Counted from the stretch's first letter, positions 17,840 to 26,641 are shown. The stretch is DNA of 64,000 nt from Marinobacterium rhizophilum DSM 18822 (GCF_000378045.1 NZ_KB899104.1:62001-126000); one strand, 5' to 3'. Program-made: numbers and translations. The notes: a model not told the origin generated them from the sequence alone.

Positions 17840-18859
17840 ATGAAAGACCTTGTCTCCACCAGCCTGAAATACCAGCACGGCCAGCTTCTGGTGCTGGACC
17901 AGCACCAGCTGCCCGACCAGGAGTGCTGGCTGGAATGCACGTCAGTCGAAGCCATGGTGGACATGATCCGCAAGTTGCAGATCCGCGGCGCCCCGTTGAT
18001 CGGCATTGGCGCCAGCCTGCTGCTGGCGCTGCTGGCAGAACAGGGCAGCACGACGGCAGCCCTGGAACAGGCCGCGGCAACACTGCGCGATGCGCGCCCG
18101 ACGGCGGTGAACCTGATGAACTGCATGGACCGAATGCTTGCCACTTTGCACCAGCAAGGGCCGGCAGGACTCAGCGACTGTGCCGAACGCATCTTCGATG
18201 AAGATATCCAACTGTGTCTGAATATGGCACGCAATGGCGCGGCACTGATCGAGCAAGGCGCCCGCATCCTGACCCATTGCAATACGGGCAGCCTGGCCAC
18301 GGCCGGCGTCGGTACCGCCATCGGCGTGATCGCACAGGCGCACCGCCAAGGCAAGGGCATTCATGTGTACGTGGATGAAACAAGGCCGCTGCTGCAGGGC
18401 GGCCGGCTGACCTGCTGGGAAATGCGCCGACTGGAGGTTCCCTACACCCTGATATGCGACAGTATGGCTGCCATGCTCATGGCACAGGGCAAGATCGACT
18501 GCATCCTGGTCGGCTCGGACCGTATCGCGGCCAACGGCGACTTCGCCAACAAGGTCGGCACATATTCACTGGCGGTCAATGCCCATTACCACCAGGTTCC
18601 GTTCTATGTCGTGGCCCCCTACACCACAGTGGACCCACAATGTCCCGATGGCAGCCGAATACCCATTGAGCAGCGTGCAGCAGCGGAAGTTCAGGGCGTC
18701 AGTGGCAGCTTTGGCAATGTGCGCTGGAGCCCAGAGGATGCACCGGTGTACAACCCCGCCTTCGATGTGACGCCGGCCAAGCTTGTGACCGGCTGGATTC
18801 TGGATACCGCGGTACTGACACCCGAACAGGTACAGGCCGGAGCCCTCAGCCAACTCTAG
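17840..18859 (+). CDS. mtnA: S-methyl-5-thioribose-1-phosphate isomerase MtnA
   Basis: A 339-residue isomerase (eIF2B-alpha-like) that converts MTR-1-P to methylthioribulose-1-P. Seen are the [17 protein letters not shown] block, [21 protein letters not shown] with the catalytic Cys, [12 protein letters not shown] with the catalytic Asp region, and [21 protein letters not shown]. It is divergent from mtnK. The stop codon TAG lies inside CTAGGAGGCTGTC, which equals the first 13 bases of the inverted repeat of a hairpin element located 770 bases downstream. Confidence 0.95.
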   Translation: MKDLVSTSLKYQHGQLLVLDQHQLPDQECWLECTSVEAMVDMIRKLQIRGAPLIGIGASLLLALLAEQGSTTAALEQAAATLRDARPTAVNLMNCMDRMLATLHQQGPAGLSDCAERIFDEDIQLCLNMARNGAALIEQGARILTHCNTGSLATAGVGTAIGVIAQAHRQGKGIHVYVDETRPLLQGGRLTCWEMRRLEVPYTLICDSMAAMLMAQGKIDCILVGSDRIAANGDFANKVGTYSLAVNAHYHQVPFYVVAPYTTVDPQCPDGSRIPIEQRAAAEVQGVSGSFGNVRWSPEDAPVYNPAFDVTPAKLVTGWILDTAVLTPEQVQAGALSQL

Positions 18860-18877
18860 GAGGCTGTCGTTTTAATC

Positions 18878-18912
18878 AGAACCTGGCTCGAGCCGATCGC
18901 GAGTCAGGTTCT
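18878..18912 (+). terminator. mtnA downstream stem-loop
   Basis: AGAACCTGGCTCG and CGAGTCAGGTTCT pair over 13 positions with one G-U pair, around a 9-base loop. It starts 18 bases after the mtnA stop. No T-run follows. Confidence 0.55.
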
Positions 18913-18956
18913 TGAATGGCGCCTAAATATAAGCGCGTACCGTACCGGTACCCCGG

Positions 18957-18990
18957 GGCTGTAGCTTTGCGTCGCCGCAAAGATACAGCC
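18957..18990. terminator. second stem-loop after mtnA
   Basis: GGCTGTAGCTTTGCG pairs with CGCAAAGATACAGCC except at one position, giving a 15-position stem with a short loop. Its role is unclear; it could be a terminator or a repeat remnant. Confidence 0.5.
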
Positions 18991-19204
18991 TAACCTGTTG
19001 AAATAAATAAACATTTAAAAACCAATACAGGGACTGTCAGCAAAAGGAAACAACCCGCACCACCGCGCCCGAGTGAGAAGCCGGAATGTTCCCGCATCCC
19101 TGCCACAAATAAAAAATAAGCCACTGTTTTAAAAGGTTTTATCTTTTGTGGCACGCATATCGCTTACATCATGCCGAGACTTGTCAAAAGGAAAGGAGAT
19201 GTCC

Positions 19205-19453
19205 ATGCGAACCATGACCATGACCCTCGGCGCCGCGCTTATCGCCGTTTCCGCCACGCTGCACGCAGACCCGGTAGCAGACCCGGTAGAGGAACTGTTT
19301 AACGAACTGGATGCGGACAACGATGGCAAGCTCAGCTGGCAGGAATCAAGCTCCTATGCGAACCTGAAGAACTATTTCACTTCTCTGGATGCGAATCAGG
19401 ACGGCTATCTGACACCGTTCGAATTCGGCGTGTCACCGCGGGCACACAGCTAA
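19205..19453 (+). CDS. secreted EF-hand calcium-binding protein
   Basis: An 82-residue protein with a signal peptide (MTLGAALIAVSATLHADP) and two EF-hand loops, DADNDGKLSWQE and DANQDGYLTPFE. AAAGGAG is 6 bases before this ATG and abuts an ATG two codons earlier, so I take the later one. It has the same layout as the EF-hand protein at 2133-2402 and the two are probably paralogues. It lies just upstream of two hairpin elements. Confidence 0.8.
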   Translation: MRTMTMTLGAALIAVSATLHADPVADPVEELFNELDADNDGKLSWQESSSYANLKNYFTSLDANQDGYLTPFEFGVSPRAHS

Positions 19454-19466
19454 GCCCGGCAGACTG

Positions 19467-19630
19467 CTGGTGTACTGTTGCACTCTTGGTGATGCTTTGG
19501 AACGCGCTCATTTTTTTGCCAGCCAAGGCGTGAGGCGGAGTCATAGCGGTACTATGGCGACAACGAACAACACTGGATGGCGGAAAAAGGAGCCGTTATA
19601 AGCTTCATATAGCGTACAACAGTGCACTAG
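19467..19630. mobile_element. MITE-like hairpin element A (imperfect terminal inverted repeats)
   Basis: About 164 bases bounded by CTGGTGTACTGTTGCAC and GTACAACAGTGCACTAG, inverted repeats matching at 14 of 17 positions. The two halves stay roughly complementary throughout (for example TTTTTTTGCCAGCCA against TGGATGGCGGAAAAA), with an apex CATAG-N5-CTATG exactly at the centre (19542-19556). It has no coding capacity. It shares its last CTAG with element B. Confidence 0.65.
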
Positions 19631-19793
19631 GAGGCTGTCCGAGAATGCTGGCCGTAGCGAGAGCCGGCTGATTTGAGTTGGTTTTTGCGGTGTTTTAAGG
19701 CGAATAGTGGTTCTATTTAACGAAAAACAGCACAAAAAACAGCCAAACTCAGATGGTTCGCAGTAGGTTGCGTGTTCTCGGACAGCCTCCTAG
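19627..19793. mobile_element. MITE-like hairpin element B (perfect 19-bp terminal inverted repeats)
   Basis: About 167 bases bounded by perfect 19-bp inverted repeats: CTAGGAGGCTGTCCGAGAA (19627-19645) and its complement (19775-19793). The interior is also largely self-complementary, with apex AATAG-N5-CTATT at 19703-19717. No transposase is encoded. The ends resemble those of a non-autonomous transposable element moved by a transposase elsewhere in the genome; the family is unknown to me. Confidence 0.75.
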
Positions 19794-19796
19794 AGC

Positions 19797-20198
19797 TCAG
19801 AAGTCGATGGAATCCACCCAGCGCTGCTCGTCAGGATCCAGGTAGAGCTGCTCGTGCAGTTGCATGGCCCAGTCTTCGCGGCCGATAAACGTATCCAGCA
19901 TGGCAATGGCCAAAACGCGCGCGGCCGGTATCGGGCTCCACACGGCGGTGGTAAGGCAGCGCCAGTGATGCGGGTCTCGTCTTTTGGGGTGGAGTATCTG
20001 ACGCTTGCAGCTTTCGCAGATCATGACGCAGTGTTCGAAATCCGCTTCAGCCGCCACGGGGGGGACTTCGAACACATTGAGGCTGCCCCCATGACTGTCA
20101 CACAGCTCGCAATGGGCACCGCAGCGACGCACCAGATCCTTGCCGAACATCGACAGGCCATGATGTCGTTCGCGATACCGCTCCTGCATGCGGGCCAT
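19797..20198 (-). CDS. PhnA-domain zinc-ribbon-like protein
   Basis: A 133-residue protein resembling the N-terminal domain of longer PhnA (YjdM-type) proteins: CELCDSHGGSLNVFEVPPV, CESCKRQI, the HHWRCLTTAVWSPIPAARVLAIAML block and LYLDPDEQRWVDS. Two CxxC pairs suggest a zinc site. The short E. coli PhnA-like C-terminal domain is absent. Its link to phosphonate use is only historical. An AAGGG site 8 bases upstream supports this ATG; two earlier in-frame starts are possible. Its stop is 3 bases from the end of hairpin element B. Confidence 0.72.
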   Translation of the reverse strand: MARMQERYRERHHGLSMFGKDLVRRCGAHCELCDSHGGSLNVFEVPPVAAEADFEHCVMICESCKRQILHPKRRDPHHWRCLTTAVWSPIPAARVLAIAMLDTFIGREDWAMQLHEQLYLDPDEQRWVDSIDF

Positions 20199-20319
20199 GA
20201 CTGCACTACCCTTGCTTGAAATGTCTGCCTCTATCATAGTCCAGCCAGAAACGAGCTGCCTCCCCCGCGACAATAAAACTCCGTCAGACCGGGACCTCGG
20301 CAGCCCGTGCTGCTACGCG

Positions 20320-22092
20320 CTAAAAGCCCTTGGCAGACGAGGTGCTGCGCCTTGGATCGGCACCGCCGTAAAAAGTGCCATCCTCGGCAACCATGATGCT
20401 CTGGATGGCGCCCATGGCGGCCTTTTGTGACACTGTATGCCCCATCCCCTCAAGCAACTTGACGGTATCCGGGCTGATGCCTTCCTCCACTCGAATTTCA
20501 TCGGGCAGCCACTGATGATGAATGCGCGGCGCATTCACGGCTGCCTGAATGTTGAGGTGATGATCAATCACGTTCATCAGTACCTGCAAGGTGGTGGTAA
20601 TGATGCGTGAACCACCGGGGCTGCCGGTCACCAGGAAGTTCTTGCCATCCTTTTGCACAATGGTGGGTGACATGGAGCTCAGCATGCGCTTGCCGGGTTC
20701 AATCTTGTTCGCCTCTCCGCCGATCAGGCCATAGGCGTTGGGCACGCCGGGTTTCGCGCTGAAGTCGTCCATCTCGTTATTGAGCAGAAAACCGGCCCCG
20801 TCAACCACGATATGCGAGCCGTAACTGAAGTTGATGGTATAAGTGTTCGACACCGCATTGCCAAACTTGTCGACCACCGAGAAATGTGTGGTCTCGTTAC
20901 TCTCATAGGGCACCGGGTTGCCAGGCTTGAGGCTGGCACTGACAGTGGCCTTGGCTGGATCAATAGTAGCGCGCAGCTCTGCGGCATATTCCTTGGACGT
21001 AAGCCCGGCCACCGGCACCTTGACGAAATCCGTGTCACCCAGATATTCAGAACGGTCTGCATAGGCACGCTTCATGGCTTCAGCCATCAGGTGAATGGTC
21101 TGGGCCGAGTTGTGCCCGCTTTCCTCGATGGGATAGCCTTCCAGCATATTCAGAATCTGTACCACATGGGTTCCGCCGGAGCTGGGCGGGCTCATGGAGT
21201 AAACGTCATAGCCGCGGTAGTTGCCGTGCACCGGCTTGCGAATGGCCGGGGCGTAGTTTTTCAAGTCCTCGAGACTGATCAGCCCACCGCCGCGCTGCAT
21301 CTGCGCCACAATCAGGTCCGCGGTTTCGCCCTCATAAAATCCCTTTACGCCCTGCTCCGCGATGCGCTTGAGCGTGGCCGCAAGGTCCTTCTGTACAAAC
21401 AGTTCACCCGCCTCATAGAAACTGCCATCGGGCTTGAAAAACACCTTGGCGCTGGATTCAAACTGGCCCAGCTTTTCGGCACTTGCCTTTATACCGTCAC
21501 TGAATCGCGACGGTATAACAAAGCCTTCGTCCGCCAGCCGGATCGCCGGCGCAAGCGCATCCGCCAATGACAGGGTGCCGTATTTTTCCAGCGCCAGCGC
21601 AAGGCCCGCCACGGTTCCAGGCACCCCGGCCGCCTTGTGAGAATAGCGGCTGATGTCGCTGTCCACGTTGCCGTCCTTATCCAGGAACATGTCCCGCGTG
21701 GCGCCAGCAGGTGCCTTTTCACGGTAATCGATCGCCACCACCTCGTTGGCAGTCTCCGAGGAGACCAGCATAAAGCCACCGCCGCCGATATTGCCCGAGC
21801 GCGGCTGCGTGACCGCCAGCGCAAACGCCGCGGTGACTGCGGCATCGATGGCGTTACCACCCTTTTCGAGCACCTTGAGAGCTTCGTCGGTCGCCAGGTA
21901 ATGGCTTGTCACCACCATGCCGTTGCGGGCATCGACCGGCACACTGCGATCGCCCTCCAGAATAGGCTGGGCCTGAACGCCTGCCAGCGGCGAAAGACAT
22001 AAGGAAACACCGAGCAGCAACGAAGCGACGCCGGCACGGCTTGAGATAACGGGAAATGACAGTGTTAATCTGAAGGGAAACTGCATCTTCAC
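20320..22092 (-). CDS. ggt: gamma-glutamyltransferase (periplasmic)
   Basis: A 590-residue Ntn-hydrolase precursor that cleaves and transfers the gamma-glutamyl group of glutathione in the periplasm. A signal peptide (about 42 residues, ending VQAQP) is followed by NGMVVTSHYLATDEAL, GGNAIDAAVTAAFALAVTQPRSGNIGGGGF and autocatalytic cleavage site before Thr401 in ESNETTHFSVVD, then MDDFS and the GSPGGSRI oxyanion loop. E. coli Ggt is 580 residues. It lies 248 bases downstream of mtnD on the same strand; released Cys-Gly feeds sulfur metabolism, so the neighbourhood is thematically consistent. Confidence 0.95.
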   Translation of the reverse strand: MKMQFPFRLTLSFPVISSRAGVASLLLGVSLCLSPLAGVQAQPILEGDRSVPVDARNGMVVTSHYLATDEALKVLEKGGNAIDAAVTAAFALAVTQPRSGNIGGGGFMLVSSETANEVVAIDYREKAPAGATRDMFLDKDGNVDSDISRYSHKAAGVPGTVAGLALALEKYGTLSLADALAPAIRLADEGFVIPSRFSDGIKASAEKLGQFESSAKVFFKPDGSFYEAGELFVQKDLAATLKRIAEQGVKGFYEGETADLIVAQMQRGGGLISLEDLKNYAPAIRKPVHGNYRGYDVYSMSPPSSGGTHVVQILNMLEGYPIEESGHNSAQTIHLMAEAMKRAYADRSEYLGDTDFVKVPVAGLTSKEYAAELRATIDPAKATVSASLKPGNPVPYESNETTHFSVVDKFGNAVSNTYTINFSYGSHIVVDGAGFLLNNEMDDFSAKPGVPNAYGLIGGEANKIEPGKRMLSSMSPTIVQKDGKNFLVTGSPGGSRIITTTLQVLMNVIDHHLNIQAAVNAPRIHHQWLPDEIRVEEGISPDTVKLLEGMGHTVSQKAAMGAIQSIMVAEDGTFYGGADPRRSTSSAKGF

Positions 22093-22340
22093 ATCCTTGA
22101 TTGGCCATTGTTCTATCAGGTCCGCATCCGCGGACAGCTAACAGTGTAGGCACAATCACAGGGAAATGGCCGCAATGGCGACGAGAAAGAACGCGCCAAC
22201 CAGGATAGGGCACCACTCAGTGCCGGAACCCAGGCAGGTGAAAAGAGCGGACCCGAATGATTCGGGCCGCACCATCGGCAGCGCAATCGAAAGAACTAAA
22301 AGTACGGAGGGCCCGGAGTCAGGCCCGTTGCACGCCCGTC

Positions 22341-22883
22341 TCATTCAAACAGCGGAAATTCCCGGGCAATGGCAGATCCGGTAAAGTTGGCCACCCAGCC
22401 GGCCGGGTCGTTGAACAGGCGAATGGCAGAAAAGCGCGGCGCCGGGCCCATATCAAACCAGTGCGTCGTATTCGCGGGCACCGAAATCAGATCATCCTTG
22501 CAGCACAATACCTGATACACCTTGCCGCCCACGTGCAGATAAAACATGCCCTCACCGGCCACGAAAAAGCGTACTTCGTCCTCGGAGTGGGTATGCTCGG
22601 CGAGAAATTTCTGCCGGAACTCATCCTTTTGCGGGTGATCCGGCGACATGTTGACCACATCCACGGTGACATAACCGCCGCTGCGCTTGAGACGGTCGAT
22701 GTCCTGCGCATAGGCGGCAATAATCTCGTCACCGCTCATCTGCGCAGTAACCTCGGTTGCCGCCTGCCAGCGCTCAAAATTAACCCCGATGCCGGCCAGC
22801 ACTTCGGTGATCCGGTCGCCCTCTTCGCTGTGCAGAAGCACCTGCTGCGGGTTGTCGTCTGCATAGACTGTAATGGCACTCAT
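22341..22883 (-). CDS. mtnD: acireductone dioxygenase MtnD
   Basis: A 180-residue cupin that oxidises acireductone to 4-methylthio-2-oxobutyrate and formate (Fe form) or off-pathway products (Ni form). The metal ligands are in HTHSEDEVRFFV (two His and Glu) and the later TTHWFDMG His. The order mtnB-mtnC-mtnD is contiguous on the minus strand, with 20 bases between mtnC and mtnD. Confidence 0.96.
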   Translation of the reverse strand: MSAITVYADDNPQQVLLHSEEGDRITEVLAGIGVNFERWQAATEVTAQMSGDEIIAAYAQDIDRLKRSGGYVTVDVVNMSPDHPQKDEFRQKFLAEHTHSEDEVRFFVAGEGMFYLHVGGKVYQVLCCKDDLISVPANTTHWFDMGPAPRFSAIRLFNDPAGWVANFTGSAIAREFPLFE

Positions 22884-22903
22884 GGTGTTCTCCTTACCGC
22901 TGT

Positions 22904-23581
22904 TTACAGAGAAATGTCATCAAAGCAGGTCACCTGCCTATGCCCAGGCGTCGCCGCCTGCTCGCCACGGGCGACCAGGCAGGTATTGAGGCCGGCCGCA
23001 CGCGCGGCATCCAGTTCCTGCTCGATATCAGACAGGAACAGCACCTCATCGGCGCTGCAGCCAATGCTTTCGACAATGGCGCTATAGGACCGCGCTTCAC
23101 GCTTGGGTCCTGTGGTGGTATCGAAATAACCGCTGAACAACGGCCTTAGATCACCGTATTCGCTGTATCCGAAAATCAGCTGCTGGGCCTTGACCGACCC
23201 CGATGAGAATACATAGAGCGCAATCCCCTGTTTGTGCCACTGCTGCAACAAACGGTGCGCATCCTCGTACAGATGACCTTTAAAATCGCCCTGCTGATAG
23301 CCCTGTACCCAGATCAGCCCCTGCAGCGACTTGAGCGGCGTAATTTTCAGGTCCTGCTCGATCCAGTGACGAAATGCGCCGATCAGGGTTTCGAGGTCCG
23401 CATGCGGATCTTTCAGCTCCATGCGCGCCTGCTCCAGAAGGGTCTGCACCGCACTTTCACCGGCATGGGCACGCAGGTAATCGCCCAGGTGATCATAGGC
23501 GTAGGGGAACAGCACTCGATGCACGAATTCTATATCCGTGGTGGTACCTTCGATGTCCGTCAGTATCGCCTTGATGGTCAT
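22904..23581 (-). CDS. mtnC: enolase-phosphatase E1 MtnC
   Basis: A 225-residue HAD-family bifunctional enzyme that enolises and dephosphorylates diketo-methylthiopentane-1-phosphate to acireductone. Motif I ILTDIEGTTTDIEFV, motif II VFSSGS, the Lys of TGPKREARSY (motif III) and motif IV LFLSDIEQELDAA are all visible. The start overlaps the mtnB stop by 4 bases (ATGA), indicating translational coupling. Confidence 0.96.
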   Translation of the reverse strand: MTIKAILTDIEGTTTDIEFVHRVLFPYAYDHLGDYLRAHAGESAVQTLLEQARMELKDPHADLETLIGAFRHWIEQDLKITPLKSLQGLIWVQGYQQGDFKGHLYEDAHRLLQQWHKQGIALYVFSSGSVKAQQLIFGYSEYGDLRPLFSGYFDTTTGPKREARSYSAIVESIGCSADEVLFLSDIEQELDAARAAGLNTCLVARGEQAATPGHRQVTCFDDISL

Positions 23582-24213
23582 GACCGGGCTCCCTCGACTG
23601 CCGGCTTGACGCCCAGGCGCCTGAGCTCCAGCTGACAGGCGAAAAGGAACTCCAGCCCTTCGAGATGGCGCCGGGCTTCCGGCATGTCACGTCCCCAGGC
23701 GTAGAGCCCATGGCCGCGTACCAGCAGCCCCCAGGACAGCGCCCCCTGCTGCCAGCGTTGCGCGACGTCCTGAGCCAGCGCCTGCATGTCCTGAGTGTTG
23801 TCAAAAATGGCAATGCGAATGGCGGCATCATGGGTCTGGTTGCCACTCAGGGACTTCTGCATTTCAAGCTGCTCAATCTGCAGCCAGTCGCCAGGCGTGG
23901 TCAGCGACAGCACGGTGGCGTTCACTGAATGCGTGTGCAACACGGCACCCATCTGGTCATCAAGCTGATATAGCCGGGTATGCAACAGGGTTTCCGCCGA
24001 AGGCTTGAGATCAGAATCAAGCACATGCCCCGCCAGGTCGACCTGCAGCAAATCAGTGTCTTGCAGATGCCCCTTATGCCGTCCGGAGGCGGTAATCAGC
24101 ACTTCCTGCGCACCTGTGCGCCGCGAAAAATTGCCGCCGGTCGCCGGGCACCAGCCCTGTGCGTCGATCCAGCGACCGGCATCAATAATACTCTGAGTGT
24201 GGCTCTTGCTCAT
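23578..24213 (-). CDS. mtnB: methylthioribulose-1-phosphate dehydratase MtnB
   Basis: A 211-residue class II aldolase-fold dehydratase converting methylthioribulose-1-P to the diketo intermediate. Signatures are GWCPATGGNFSRRTG, TASGRHKG, VLHTHSVNATVLS with zinc-binding His residues, and RGHGLYAWG. The MSKSHTQS start has a GGGTCAG site; upstream extension adds no family sequence. First gene of the mtnBCD operon. Confidence 0.95.
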   Translation of the reverse strand: MSKSHTQSIIDAGRWIDAQGWCPATGGNFSRRTGAQEVLITASGRHKGHLQDTDLLQVDLAGHVLDSDLKPSAETLLHTRLYQLDDQMGAVLHTHSVNATVLSLTTPGDWLQIEQLEMQKSLSGNQTHDAAIRIAIFDNTQDMQALAQDVAQRWQQGALSWGLLVRGHGLYAWGRDMPEARRHLEGLEFLFACQLELRRLGVKPAVEGARS

Positions 24214-24615
24214 TGCTGACCCGTTGTTAAAAATTGGACATGGCGAGATAAGGCGCATCTGCGCAAGGCATGCAGCATCCCGCCTGACAGGCCCGCTAGT
24301 GTAAGGGATTTGAACGATGGAACGAAGCCTGAATAAAACACCGTGGCGTAACTACCCGAGGCGCCATGGCGTGACCCAATGAGGAAAGGGGCAGCCTCTC
24401 GGCATGCCCCTTCGAGCCGGAACAATGCCGGCAAAAGGCCCATAATGGGCAAAGGTATTCGGCTAGACTGGCGCGCCGGAGAACTGGACTGGCAACAATC
24501 CGGCCCGCGCAACGGCCATAAACTTGAACTCAGTATAGCGCCACCGGCACAGTTGCTCGTGAAACCTTTTCAAGCAGCTGTTTAAATGACCTAACCCACC
24601 TCAGCCCAAGGCCGC
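24214..24615. other. intergenic region upstream of mtnB
   Basis: About 400 bases between mtnB and the omega-amidase gene. It holds a perfect 8-bp stem-loop (AAGGGGCA/TGCCCCTT, 24386-24412) and presumably the mtnB promoter. Short frames on both strands, including a plus-strand one at 24379-24585, have no family resemblance and I do not call them. Confidence 0.5.
24386..24412. terminator. stem-loop in the mtnB/omega-amidase gap
   Basis: AAGGGGCA and TGCCCCTT form a perfect 8-bp stem with an 11-base loop. On the minus strand it could end the mtnE/omega-amidase transcript, although it lies about 200 bases after that stop. Confidence 0.4.
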
Positions 24616-25407
24616 CTACAGACCGGTAAGCTCAAACGCGTCGGCATCCTGCCAGGCCGGAAAGGCCTCACGAAAGTGCTGCAGCGCAGACGCGCTCAGT
24701 GTCGATGTTTGTACAAAGGGCACACCGGCGGGCTGATCCAGCATCGCCTGCCCCTTGAAATCCACCAGCATCGAATCACCACTGTAATCAAATCCTTTGC
24801 CGTCCTGGCCAACCCGGTTAACACCGGCCACATAGCAGAGGTTTTCAATGGCGCGGGCCTGCAGCAAGACCCGCCAGGGGTGCCGCCGCGTCGCCGGCCA
24901 GTTGGCCACACAAATCAGCAGGTCATAGTCACTGCGATTGCGCAGAAACACCGGAAAGCGCAAGTCGTAACAGACGGTGGGCAGAATCCGCCAGCCACGG
25001 TAGTCGAACACCGCCCTGCAGCTACCGGCTTCATAGTGCTGGTGCTCATTGGCCATGCGGAACAGGTGCCGCTTGTCGTAATGCTGCACGGTGCTGTCCG
25101 GTGTCACAAACAACAGTCGATTCACAAAACCATGGGGCGCTTTCGTCACCAGGCTTGCGCACAGCGCCGCCCCCAGCAGCGCAGCCTGTTGGCGCATCCA
25201 GTCCAGTGTCGGCCCCTGCTCGGGCTCCGCCAGTCCTTCCGGCGCCATGGTAAAGCCGGTGGTAAACATCTCCGGCAGCACCACCAGGTCGGTTGTGCCG
25301 GCCAAAGGCGCCAGCAACCGCTCAAACATTTGCCGGTTGGCTGCCGGATCCTGCCAGTGCAGTTCAGTTTGAACCAGGCTGATACGCAGGTCCTGTACGG
25401 TGTTCAT
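24616..25407 (-). CDS. omega-amidase (YafV/Nit2-type carbon-nitrogen hydrolase)
   Basis: A 263-residue nitrilase-fold amidase. The catalytic triad is visible: Glu in LVVLPEMFTTGF, Lys in HYDKRHLFRMANEH and Cys in ILPTVCYDLRFP. The subfamily hydrolyses 2-oxoglutaramate/2-oxosuccinamate, the by-products of glutamine or asparagine transamination. Its start overlaps the stop of the methionine aminotransferase gene by 4 bases (ATGA), which fits removal of the transamination by-product in the last salvage step (MtnE/MtnU pairing). An ATG three codons upstream is an alternative start. Confidence 0.9.
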   Translation of the reverse strand: MNTVQDLRISLVQTELHWQDPAANRQMFERLLAPLAGTTDLVVLPEMFTTGFTMAPEGLAEPEQGPTLDWMRQQAALLGAALCASLVTKAPHGFVNRLLFVTPDSTVQHYDKRHLFRMANEHQHYEAGSCRAVFDYRGWRILPTVCYDLRFPVFLRNRSDYDLLICVANWPATRRHPWRVLLQARAIENLCYVAGVNRVGQDGKGFDYSGDSMLVDFKGQAMLDQPAGVPFVQTSTLSASALQHFREAFPAWQDADAFELTGL

Positions 25408-26552
25408 ATTTTGCATAGCCGCGCCGCCGCCTCCCGCAGAGTTTCTTCACCCTTGGCGAAACAGAACCGCACCAGCTTGCGCTGCAGCGGCTGCTGACAG
25501 AATACCGATACCGGTATCGTCGCCACGCCCGCTTCACGGGTCAGCCATTTGGCAAATTCGGTATCGCGCAGATCGCTGATCGCACTGTAGTCGGCCAGCT
25601 GAAAGTAGGTGCCCGGAGCCGCCGTCAACGCGAACCGGCTTGGCACCATCAGATCGCGGAACAGATCGCGCTTGGCCTGATAGAACGCCGGCAGCTCCAG
25701 ATAGTGCTCTGGCGCGGCGTTGATAAAATCCGCCAGGCCGAGCTGTGCCGGCGTCATCGTGCTGAATGTGAGGTATTGGTGCACCTTGCGAAACTCGGCA
25801 CTGAGGGGCGCGGGCGCGATGCAGTACCCGATCTTCCAGCCGGTGGCATGGTAGGTTTTGCCGAATGACGACACCACGAAACTGCGCCGCGCCAGCTCCG
25901 CGTGACACAACAGGCTCTGGTGCGCGCCCCCATCGAATACGATGTGTTCATACACTTCGTCGCCAATCAGCAGGATATCGGTATCACGCACCAGCGCAGC
26001 GAGGCGCTGCAGGTCGTCCGCGCTCAGCACGCTGCCGGTGGGGTTGTGCGGCGTGTTGATCACAATCATGCGGGTGCGCGGACTGATCGCATCCGCCAGG
26101 CGGTTCCAGTCAATGCTGAAATCCTGCTCATCAAGCGCCAGGTGCACAGCCCTGCCGCCATTGAGTTCAATGGCCGGCTCATAGCTGTCGTAGCAGGGAT
26201 CAAACAGGATGACTTCATCATCGCGCCGCACCACCGCGCTGATGGCGGCAAACAGGGCTTCGGTGGCACCGGAGGTCACCGTCACCTCGGTATCCATGCA
26301 GGGCTTGTGACCATACAGCCGCTCACACTTCAGTGCGATAGCCTCGCGCAATGCCGGCACGCCGGTCATGGGTGCATACTGGTTGGCGCCACTGTTTATA
26401 TAGTGCGCCACCCGCTCGCGCAGCCCGGCAGGCGCATCAAAATCGGGAAAGCCCTGGGACAGGTTGATGGCCCCTGTGGCATTCGCCAGCTGGGACATTT
26501 CGGTAAAGATGGTGGTTCCGACCTTGGGCAGCTTGGTCTCGGGATACCGCAT
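25404..26552 (-). CDS. ybdL: methionine aminotransferase (YbdL/MtnE type)
   Basis: A 382-residue PLP enzyme of fold type I. It begins SKLPKVGTTIFTEMSQLAN-like (here TKLPKVGTTIFTEMSQL), then INLSQGFPDFDAP, TSGATEAL, INTPHNPTGSVL, DEVYEHIVFD and the PLP Lys in SSFGKTYHATGWKIGY. The E. coli homologue YbdL prefers methionine. The enzyme probably transaminates 4-methylthio-2-oxobutyrate to methionine, completing salvage. It is translationally coupled to the omega-amidase downstream. Confidence 0.93.
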   Translation of the reverse strand: MRYPETKLPKVGTTIFTEMSQLANATGAINLSQGFPDFDAPAGLRERVAHYINSGANQYAPMTGVPALREAIALKCERLYGHKPCMDTEVTVTSGATEALFAAISAVVRRDDEVILFDPCYDSYEPAIELNGGRAVHLALDEQDFSIDWNRLADAISPRTRMIVINTPHNPTGSVLSADDLQRLAALVRDTDILLIGDEVYEHIVFDGGAHQSLLCHAELARRSFVVSSFGKTYHATGWKIGYCIAPAPLSAEFRKVHQYLTFSTMTPAQLGLADFINAAPEHYLELPAFYQAKRDLFRDLMVPSRFALTAAPGTYFQLADYSAISDLRDTEFAKWLTREAGVATIPVSVFCQQPLQRKLVRFCFAKGEETLREAAARLCKI

Positions 26553-26641
26553 GGTTCAGGCTCTTGTGACAATGGAAATTGCAGCAAAGTGTACCCCAGC
26601 CGTCCCAACAGCGACCAGCTCAGCACACGAGACACCCAACA

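Larger units (their letters stand above)
18860..19204. other. intergenic region with two stem-loops, no gene
   Basis: About 345 bases after mtnA. It holds a repeat-end-like sequence at the mtnA stop (18856-18868), two stem-loops (18878-18912 and 18957-18990) and an AT-rich stretch before the EF-hand gene, likely its promoter. No open frame with coding character was seen. Confidence 0.6.

Noticed and set aside
22156-22344. A short minus-strand frame with a hydrophobic end between ggt and mtnD
   Set aside because: No convincing RBS or family; probably non-coding spacer, though a small membrane peptide cannot be excluded.
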